Assembly: GCA_947474595.1 (NCBI GenBank)
Contig: CANJIV010000002.1
Location: forward strand, 124,001 to 188,000
Reading direction: 5' to 3'
Length of the DNA: 64,000 nt
From: Solirubrobacterales bacterium
GTDB taxonomy: Bacteria; Actinomycetota; Thermoleophilia; Solirubrobacterales; Solirubrobacteraceae
The position numbers and the translations under genes are program-made. The notes beneath the pieces were generated by a model that was not told the origin of the DNA, did not search any database, and saw only the letters and a list, made by a program, of their open reading frames with translations. Below, in pieces: positions 59,015 to 64,000 of this stretch. Position 1 is the stretch's first letter. Every line of letters starts with the position of its first letter.

Positions 59015-59269
59015 ATGGATCTCGTCATCGATACATCGACCGTGCCCCCGACTACAACGCTAGAAGATCCGACCGAGTTCGGATCGTTCAAAGTTACGCT
59101 TCGCTCTAGCGACCACGTCTACGTTCCAGTCGAGGATCTCATTCAGGCAGCCGGTGCCCACGCCGACGATCCACAGTGGCGAGCGGGTCTCGAGGCGATG
59201 CTTGCCTACGCGCAGGAGCACGGGTGGATCAAAGACGGCGCCATACGCGCCCATGTAGAGACCAGCTGA
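59015..59269 (+). CDS. Small hypothetical protein
   Basis: 84 residues, unrecognised. ATG 59015 is preceded by AAAGGA, 7 bases away. Acidic; the middle reads FKVTLRSSDHVYVPVEDLIQ and the rest is helical (QWRAGLEAMLAYAQEHGWIK). No signal peptide or membrane segment. It follows rpiB by 59 bases and could be the tail of the same transcript, or stand alone. No function is suggested. Confidence 0.6.
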   Translation: MDLVIDTSTVPPTTTLEDPTEFGSFKVTLRSSDHVYVPVEDLIQAAGAHADDPQWRAGLEAMLAYAQEHGWIKDGAIRAHVETS

Positions 59270-59303
59270 CGCTCACCGTTCTCTGCAGGCGTAGCCCTAC
59301 AAA

Positions 59304-60950
59304 TCACATTACGTCGGGTGCGTCAACCGCTAACAACCCTAAGGCGCAGGCGATCACGCGCCTAGATGCCTCAGCGAGTCCGAGGCGGAAGCTCTCGGTT
59401 TCGACGGGCTGCACTCCGACTATCTGACAGTCGCGATAGAAGGCGGTGAACTCTTGTGCTAGTTCGAGGGCATAGGCGGCGATCCGGTGAGGTGCGCGGC
59501 GTGTCACCGCGTCATCGACTTCGCTGCTAAATGACAGCAGCTTGTGGATTAGCGCCCGCTCGGCGGGCTCGAGTGCCACGGCCGGCAGCGGTAGTAGCGC
59601 CGTAGCCTCGCCAACGCGAGCTACGTCGGCCTTGGTAAGTACCGAGACGATGCGGGCGTGGGCATATTGAACGTAGTAGACGGGATTCTCACTTGACTGC
59701 TCGCGCGCGAGGTCGAGGTCGAGGTCCACAGTTGAATCGTGTGAACGCTGAAGCATCAAAAACCGTGCCGCATCAACGCCGATCTCAGAGATCAAGTCCG
59801 AGAGCGTGATGAAGTCACCGCGACGCTTTGACATCGAAGCTCGCTCTCCGTGCTCGATAATGTTGACGAACTGCATGATCACGATCTCCAGCGCGTCGGG
59901 ATCGTCCCCAAGTGCAGTAAATGCGGCCTTCATGCGCGCAACGTAGCCGTGGTGATCTGCTCCCCAAACATCGATCAACCGCTGAAAACCTCGGGCACGC
60001 TTGTCGAGGTGGTAGGCGATATCGGAGGCGAAGTAGGTGTCTTCACCGTTGGACCGCCGCAGCACACGGTCCTTGTCGTCGCCGTAGGCCGTCGTACGCA
60101 GCCAGGTTGCGTCATCTGAGGCAAATGTTGCTCCGCCCGCTTCGAGGGCCTTATATGCAGCCGAAATGGCCCCACCGTTCTCGTCTTGGTGCAGTGAGCG
60201 CTCTGAGAACCAGGTGTCAAAATCCACGCGGAAGCCGTGGAGGGTCTCGCGAATCCCGTCAACGATGATCGCCACGCCTTGCTCGGCGAGCGCGTCGGAG
60301 TCGGGCTCTGGATCCGTTGCATCGACTAGCTGTAGGGCGAGCTCGCTGACATATGCGCCTTCGTAGCCGCCTTCTGGAACATCCTCCCCTCGGGATCGAG
60401 CGACAATCGACGCCCCGAGCTTGGCGATCTGACTGCCGTGATCGTTGATGTAGTACTCGCGCTGCACATCGTGGCCAGCGAAGCTCAGCATTCGAGCCAG
60501 GGCATCACCGTAAGCAGCGTGGCGCCCACCAGCGGCGGTCAACGGACCGGTTGGATTAGCGGACACAAACTCGACAAGAATCCGCTCAGGCGCTCCAGAC
60601 GCAGATCCGCCGCCGAACCCCTCGCCTTGATCAAGAACGTATGCGAGCGTATCCCTGTGCCAGTGATCCGCTAGGAAGATGTTTAAGAAGCCAGGTCCAG
60701 CAACCTCAAAACTCTTGAGGCTCTCGCCGAGGCGTTGCTCGAGTTGCTCGCCTAGCGCAACGGCGATCTCGCGTGGAGGCTTTTTGAGCTTGGGCGCCAA
60801 CAACATCGCCGCGTTGGTGGAGTAGTCACCGAACTCTGGGCGCTTGGGCCTCTCCAAGGTCGCTACGAACGGCTCCTCCGCGGTCGCTTGCTGTCCTAGC
60901 GCTATTGCAGCGTCGGCGATTGCGGCTCGTAGTTGGTCAAGCGGGGTCAC
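59304..60950 (-). CDS. argS: Arginyl-tRNA synthetase
   Basis: 548 residues from GTG 60950; GTG 60986 would add twelve. N-terminal tRNA-binding domain (DQLRAAIADAAIALG, EFGDYSTNAAMLLAPKL), then the catalytic Rossmann domain, which begins EFVSANPTGPLTAAGGRHAA. The HIGH box (normally HVGH in ArgRS) reads TAAGG here. REYYINDHGSQIAKLG, DVWGADHHGYVARMKAAF and the KMSKS-like SMSKRRGDFITL follow. The C-terminal anticodon-binding helices with YVQYAHARIVSVL are complete. No ribosome site precedes the start. Confidence 0.95.
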   Translation of the reverse strand: MTPLDQLRAAIADAAIALGQQATAEEPFVATLERPKRPEFGDYSTNAAMLLAPKLKKPPREIAVALGEQLEQRLGESLKSFEVAGPGFLNIFLADHWHRDTLAYVLDQGEGFGGGSASGAPERILVEFVSANPTGPLTAAGGRHAAYGDALARMLSFAGHDVQREYYINDHGSQIAKLGASIVARSRGEDVPEGGYEGAYVSELALQLVDATDPEPDSDALAEQGVAIIVDGIRETLHGFRVDFDTWFSERSLHQDENGGAISAAYKALEAGGATFASDDATWLRTTAYGDDKDRVLRRSNGEDTYFASDIAYHLDKRARGFQRLIDVWGADHHGYVARMKAAFTALGDDPDALEIVIMQFVNIIEHGERASMSKRRGDFITLSDLISEIGVDAARFLMLQRSHDSTVDLDLDLAREQSSENPVYYVQYAHARIVSVLTKADVARVGEATALLPLPAVALEPAERALIHKLLSFSSEVDDAVTRRAPHRIAAYALELAQEFTAFYRDCQIVGVQPVETESFRLGLAEASRRVIACALGLLAVDAPDVM

Positions 60951-61027
60951 GACGTGGAGGGTACCCGAGCGCCGACCGCAGCCCACTTACCCCGGCCATG
61001 ACTCCCCCATCTTTAAGCCACAATCGC

Positions 61028-61435
61028 TCAGTAGTGGTAGGACTCGCCAGCCAAAATCTTGTGGCTCCGATAAAGCTGCTCGAGCAGAACGACTCGCGCA
61101 AGCTGGTGCGGCAGTGTCATCGGCCCCAGCGAGAGCCGCAGATCTGGCGAAGCAAGGTCGAGGCCCTTGGGCCCGCCGACCACAAAGCAGAGATCAAGGC
61201 CCCGCTGGCGACGGTCTTCGAGGAACTCACTGAAGGCGATACTGTCGAAGCTGCGACCGCCGCTATCGAGCAAGACGACGAAGCTGCGTTGGGGTATCCG
61301 CGCTGCCACCTGCCCCTCTTCGCGGACCTCGATTAGCTCTAGGCGGGCATGGCCGGAGAGCAACCGCCGATAGTGCTCGACGTCGTCGGCGTATGGCGGA
61401 CGTAGGCGGCCGACTGCGAGGACGATGATTCGCAC
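61028..61435 (-). CDS. rlmH: 23S rRNA (pseudouridine1915-N3)-methyltransferase RlmH
   Basis: 135 residues from GTG 61435; the frame runs on to 61591 but the extension has no homology-like features and would overlap the divergent gene. SPOUT-family trefoil-knot enzyme: FVVLLDSGGRSFDSIAFSEF and LCFVVGGPKGL form the SAM knot, and LSLGPMTLPHQLARVVLLEQ with LYRSHKILAGESYHY at the C-terminus is the RlmH fingerprint. No ribosome site is visible; the message may be leaderless, as the divergent gene at 61454 starts only 18 bases away. Confidence 0.93.
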   Translation of the reverse strand: MRIIVLAVGRLRPPYADDVEHYRRLLSGHARLELIEVREEGQVAARIPQRSFVVLLDSGGRSFDSIAFSEFLEDRRQRGLDLCFVVGGPKGLDLASPDLRLSLGPMTLPHQLARVVLLEQLYRSHKILAGESYHY

Positions 61436-61453
61436 GACTGCGATACTAGATGG

Positions 61454-61768
61454 ATGAACTCCCAAGACGACAACGAGCGGCAAATTAACCTCCACTTCTC
61501 CCCCGAAATCATGGCTGGTCACTATGCGAACTTCGCCAATGTCAGTCACTCTGACTACGAGTTCACGGTCACTTTTGCCCGCGTGGATCACGAGGTCGAG
61601 GATGGAGAGGTTCCTGGCATAGTCGTTGCGCGGATGAATCTCTCGCCAGTCTTCATGCGTGAGCTGATCGACGCTATGGAGGACAACTACTCTAAGTGGC
61701 GCACTCGCGAAGGGATCAAGAACCTCCCGCAGTTCGACGATCCAACCGCCGGCGACCTCTCTGACTAG
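61454..61768 (+). CDS. DUF3467 family protein
   Basis: 104 residues, cytoplasmic, acidic. INLHFSPEIMAGHYANFANV, then SHSDYEFTVTFARVDHE and RMNLSPVFMRELIDAMEDNY match the pattern of DUF3467 proteins (xxYANxxxVxHSxxEFxxDF ... xRIxxSPxxxKxLxxAL). The family's function is not established. It is divergent from rlmH with 18 bases between starts and is followed 26 bases later by the phosphoesterase, so the two may be co-transcribed. Confidence 0.8.
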   Translation: MNSQDDNERQINLHFSPEIMAGHYANFANVSHSDYEFTVTFARVDHEVEDGEVPGIVVARMNLSPVFMRELIDAMEDNYSKWRTREGIKNLPQFDDPTAGDLSD

Positions 61769-61794
61769 GACCCTCGCCCGCCCCTCTCCCCGCG

Positions 61795-62526
61795 ATGAAA
61801 ATAGCTGTCCTCTCTGACATACACGGCAACCGCCACGCCCTCCAAGCAGTCCTCACTGAGGTTAATAAAGAAGCAGTCGATGAGATCTGGTGCCTGGGAG
61901 ACCTCGTCGGCTACGGCGGAGACCCCGACCTCTGCGTCGAGCTAGCGCGCGCTAACTTCGCGATCTGTCTCGCTGGCAACCATGATCTCGCGGCTCGTGG
62001 CGACCTTGCCTTTGAAGACTTCTCGGTTGGCGCCGAGCTAGCCGCTCGCTGGACCGCAGAGACGATGCGTCCAGACAACCTTGCCTACCTCAAGCAGCTT
62101 AAATCTGAGCGCATCGAAGAAGACCTTGCTCTCTATCACGCCAGCCCTCGAGATCCAATCTGGGAGTACGTTCTCTCCACGCTGCTCGCTGAACTCTGTC
62201 TCGATAGCCAGGCCCGACGAGTCGCCCTAATTGGACATTCGCACGTGGCGCTCTCCTTCAACCGCCCTGCAGGTGAGCCAGCTACCGGTGAAGCTCGGCG
62301 TGGCGGAAGTGAGGTGGATGTAGCCGAAGGAGAGTGGCTTTTGAACCCCGGTAGCGTTGGCCAGCCACGCGACGGCGACCCACGTGCTGCGTGGCTGATA
62401 CTCGATAGCAGCAGGTGGTCGGCAGACTTCCGTCGAACGGAGTACGACGTAGAAGGTGCAGCTGCGGCGATCCGCGCGGCACGTCTACCGGAGTCATTAG
62501 CAGAGCGTCTAGCGTACGGTCAGTAG
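61795..62526 (+). CDS. Calcineurin-like metallophosphoesterase (YfcE/MJ0936 type)
   Basis: 243 residues. The two-metal ligands are all seen: IAVLSDIHGNRHALQAV, CLGDLVGYGGDPDLCV, LAGNHDLAARGD, ALYHASPRDPIWEYV and LIGHSHVAL. LLNPGSVGQPRDGDPRAAWL is the closing motif of this subgroup. Expected to hydrolyse phosphodiesters or nucleotides with Mn or another divalent ion; the natural substrate is not known. Its C-terminus extends about 30 residues beyond the core. It starts 26 bases after the DUF3467 gene. Confidence 0.9.
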   Translation: MKIAVLSDIHGNRHALQAVLTEVNKEAVDEIWCLGDLVGYGGDPDLCVELARANFAICLAGNHDLAARGDLAFEDFSVGAELAARWTAETMRPDNLAYLKQLKSERIEEDLALYHASPRDPIWEYVLSTLLAELCLDSQARRVALIGHSHVALSFNRPAGEPATGEARRGGSEVDVAEGEWLLNPGSVGQPRDGDPRAAWLILDSSRWSADFRRTEYDVEGAAAAIRAARLPESLAERLAYGQ

Positions 62527-62539
62527 CTCCACTTTTCTT

Positions 62540-63112
62540 ATGCGCCTACTTCCACTCATTTTAATCGCAGCAATACTCGGTATCGGAGGCTCCTTTCTGG
62601 TCGCTTGTGGCGATCGCAGCGGCCTCTTGCCGCGCAGTGATGCAAGCGCGCTAAACGAACAGTTCAGCTCCGTGCAGTCCGGCGTTGATTCACAGAACTG
62701 CAAGGTCGCTAACACAGCGGCAGCGAACGCCCAAAAGCGAGCGGCGGCCCTGCCAGCCACTGTCGACGCCGACCTACGCAAGCGACTCGAGCTAGGGATC
62801 TTGAACCTCCAGAGGCAGGCCGCCGAGCAGTGCCGCAAGCCCGATACGACACCTACCGCCCCTACAACCACGACGACAACCCAGCCAACGACTCCGACCG
62901 AGCCGACCACGCCGACAGAGCCGACCACGCCGACCGAGCCAACAACTCCGACCGAGCCGACCACGCCGACCGAGCCGACCACGCCGACCGAGCCAACAAC
63001 TCCCACCGAGCCGACCACGCCGACAGTCCCGCCGACTCCAACCGACGGCACGGGCGGGCTCTCGCCTGATGGCGGCGCAACCGGCGGTACTGGCGGGGGA
63101 GTTACCCCATGA
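62540..63112 (+). CDS. Lipoprotein with Thr/Pro/Glu repeat tail
   Basis: 190 residues. Signal peptide with lipobox FLVAC, so probably lipid-anchored at Cys23. The middle (about 30-105) is helical with one further cysteine pair (NCKVA and EQCRK). It is followed by a Thr/Pro tail with seven TPTEPT hexapeptides encoded by an 18-base tandem repeat, then a Gly-rich end. Such tails usually span the cell wall. The stop overlaps the start of the Ser/Thr kinase as ATGA, so the two are co-translated; an extracellular partner or target of the kinase is possible. Not recognised beyond this. Confidence 0.75.
   Translation: MRLLPLILIAAILGIGGSFLVACGDRSGLLPRSDASALNEQFSSVQSGVDSQNCKVANTAAANAQKRAAALPATVDADLRKRLELGILNLQRQAAEQCRKPDTTPTAPTTTTTTQPTTPTEPTTPTEPTTPTEPTTPTEPTTPTEPTTPTEPTTPTEPTTPTVPPTPTDGTGGLSPDGGATGGTGGGVTP
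62891..63016 (+). repeat. 18-bp tandem repeat with 54-bp higher-order unit
   Basis: Seven units of ACN CCN ACN GAG CCN ACN encode TPTEPT. Units 1-3 and 4-6 form two copies of a 54-base block that differ at one base (unit 2 ACA, unit 5 ACC). A third partial block begins with unit 7. This indicates amplification by unequal exchange or slippage of a 54-base segment. Confidence 0.9.
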
Positions 63113-64000
63113 TGACCGGCGAGATGATCGCTGGGCGCTACCGCCTCGACCGTCGCCTCGGGATCGGCGGAATGTCGACCGTCCAGCTAGCCGTTGATGA
63201 GCGCCTCGAACGCGAGGTCGCTGTAAAGCTGTTAGCCGAACACCTCGCAGAGGACCCAACGTTTGTATCGCGGTTCCAGCGCGAAGCTCTAGCGGCCGCC
63301 CGGCTCGTGCACCCAAACATCGTCCAAGTCTTTGACTACGGCCTCGACGAGATCAGCGACCGCCACTACATCGTGATGGAATTTGTCGACGGGCGCTCTT
63401 GCTCTGCGCTACTACGCGAGCGCGGCCACCTCGATATTGACGAGGCCCTCGACATCGTCATGCAGTCCTGTCGTGGCTTGGAGTACGCCCACCGTCACGG
63501 CGTTGTCCACCGTGATGTCAAGCCAGGGAACCTGCTTGTGGCCAATGACGCCAACGTTAAGCTGGCTGACTTCGGAATCGCTAAGGCAACCGAACAGGCG
63601 AGCATCACTCAGGTTGGCTCGGTTCTAGGTACAGCCGCATATCTTGCCCCTGAGCAGGCCAGAGGCCAAGAGGCAGGCCCTGCCTCTGACCTCTACTCAC
63701 TCGGCGTTGTGACCTACCAACTGCTCAGCGGTCGCCTTCCCTATGAGGCCTCATCTTTAAGCGAGCTTGCTCTGATGCAACAGCGCGAGCTCCCTACGCC
63801 ACTCGAAGCCTTTAATCCCAGCGTGCCGATAACGCTAGCCCGCGCTGTCGCACGTGCTCTATCGATTAACCCCGAGGACCGCTACGAAACAGCACTCGAA
63901 ATGGGCGATGCTCTAACCGCCGGTGCGCGCGGCATTGATCCTGACGAATACGACGACCTCTCTGAGCCTAAAACCGACGAGACACGGATCGTCTCGGGAG
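63109..64000 (+). CDS. Ser/Thr protein kinase, PknB-like (3' truncated by window edge)
   Basis: Eukaryotic-type kinase, about 297 codons visible before the window ends. The start ATGATG at 63109 overlaps the lipoprotein stop, with GGGGGAG a few bases before. Glycine loop RLGIGGMSTVQLAVDE, ATP lysine in VAVKLL, catalytic loop VVHRDVKPGNLL, DFGIAK, activation segment GSVLGTAAYLAPEQARG and GPASDLYSLGVVTYQLLSGR are all intact, so it should be active. The juxtamembrane region starts about residue 270 (acidic: DPDEYDDLSEPKTDETR); the membrane helix and any PASTA domains lie beyond the window. Co-translation with the lipoprotein suggests a functional pairing. Confidence 0.93.
   Translation, partial: MMTGEMIAGRYRLDRRLGIGGMSTVQLAVDERLEREVAVKLLAEHLAEDPTFVSRFQREALAAARLVHPNIVQVFDYGLDEISDRHYIVMEFVDGRSCSALLRERGHLDIDEALDIVMQSCRGLEYAHRHGVVHRDVKPGNLLVANDANVKLADFGIAKATEQASITQVGSVLGTAAYLAPEQARGQEAGPASDLYSLGVVTYQLLSGRLPYEASSLSELALMQQRELPTPLEAFNPSVPITLARAVARALSINPEDRYETALEMGDALTAGARGIDPDEYDDLSEPKTDETRIVSG

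Noticed and set aside
61436-61591. Upstream extension of RlmH
   Set aside because: It overlaps the divergent DUF3467 gene and adds residues without family similarity; GTG 61435 gives the standard length.
62509-63316. Long overlapping frames with SVGVVG-type and other repeats on the minus strand
   Set aside because: They are translations of the 18-base repeat in other frames; the plus-strand lipoprotein has a signal peptide, lipobox and proper start.

Overview
The window is typical actinobacterial chromosome. The evidence is an actinobacterial-type integration host factor, a six-gene mce locus with its own YrbE/MlaE permeases and Mkl-type ATPase, OpcA beside Zwf, a DUF6504 protein beside ImuB, and LexA boxes of the CGAAC-N4-GTTCG type. 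I estimate G+C at roughly 57-63% from spot counts. The gene set (DUF4430 proteins, split transhydrogenase, c-type cytochrome maturation, Rho-like protein with a Ser/Asp/Arg-rich linker) is most like the class Thermoleophilia (Solirubrobacterales and relatives). That placement is an inference and needs a search. No insertion sequence, prophage, CRISPR array or rRNA operon was seen.

Layout. 1-2.6 kb: the end of an alpha-oxoamine synthase, mIHF with its own promoter, a VOC protein and a small membrane protein. 2.7-17.7 kb (minus strand): one long lipid-transport operon, in the order permease, permease, ATPase, six MCE proteins, an MMPL/RND exporter and a membrane-anchored redoxin, ending in an intrinsic terminator. 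17.8-19.6 kb: a lipoprotein and NAD-type 6-phosphogluconate dehydrogenase. 19.6-22.6 kb: a response regulator-histidine kinase-CpaB/SAF operon and an acidic unknown protein. 22.6-30.2 kb (minus): a degenerate Rho-like protein, FolP, GlpD, a nitroreductase and three-subunit transhydrogenase. 30.2-37.7 kb: a cobalamin locus. A sigma70-like promoter and an AdoCbl riboswitch precede two secreted DUF4430 (transcobalamin beta-domain-like) proteins, EcfT, a fused double-ATPase EcfA, and an ECF S component fused to an alpha/alpha-toroid repeat domain. A PduO-type cob(I)alamin adenosyltransferase is transcribed divergently. 37.7-42.5 kb: ImuB-DUF6504 under a perfect LexA palindrome, an animal-type haem peroxidase, rnpB, lexA with its own box, and tRNA-Leu(GAG). 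42.6-49 kb: a PmbA/TldE-type protein, SecG and scattered cytochrome c maturation genes (ccmF, ccmE, ccmH, a CcmI-like piece) with tRNA-Gly(CCC). 49.1-59.3 kb (plus): a sugar-phosphate operon of transketolase, transaldolase, Zwf, OpcA, Pgl, a GH15 glucan hydrolase, a ROK kinase and RpiB. 59.3-64 kb: ArgS, RlmH, a DUF3467 protein, a phosphoesterase, a Thr/Pro-repeat lipoprotein and the start of a Ser/Thr protein kinase.

The most interesting system is the riboswitch-controlled cobalamin locus. It appears to contain the two structural modules of animal intrinsic factor/transcobalamin, an alpha/alpha barrel and a DUF4430 beta domain, on separate surface proteins joined to an ECF importer. Second in interest are the self-contained mce locus carrying an MMPL pump and a redoxin lacking CXXC, and a Rho-like protein that has lost much of the catalytic and RNA-translocating loops.
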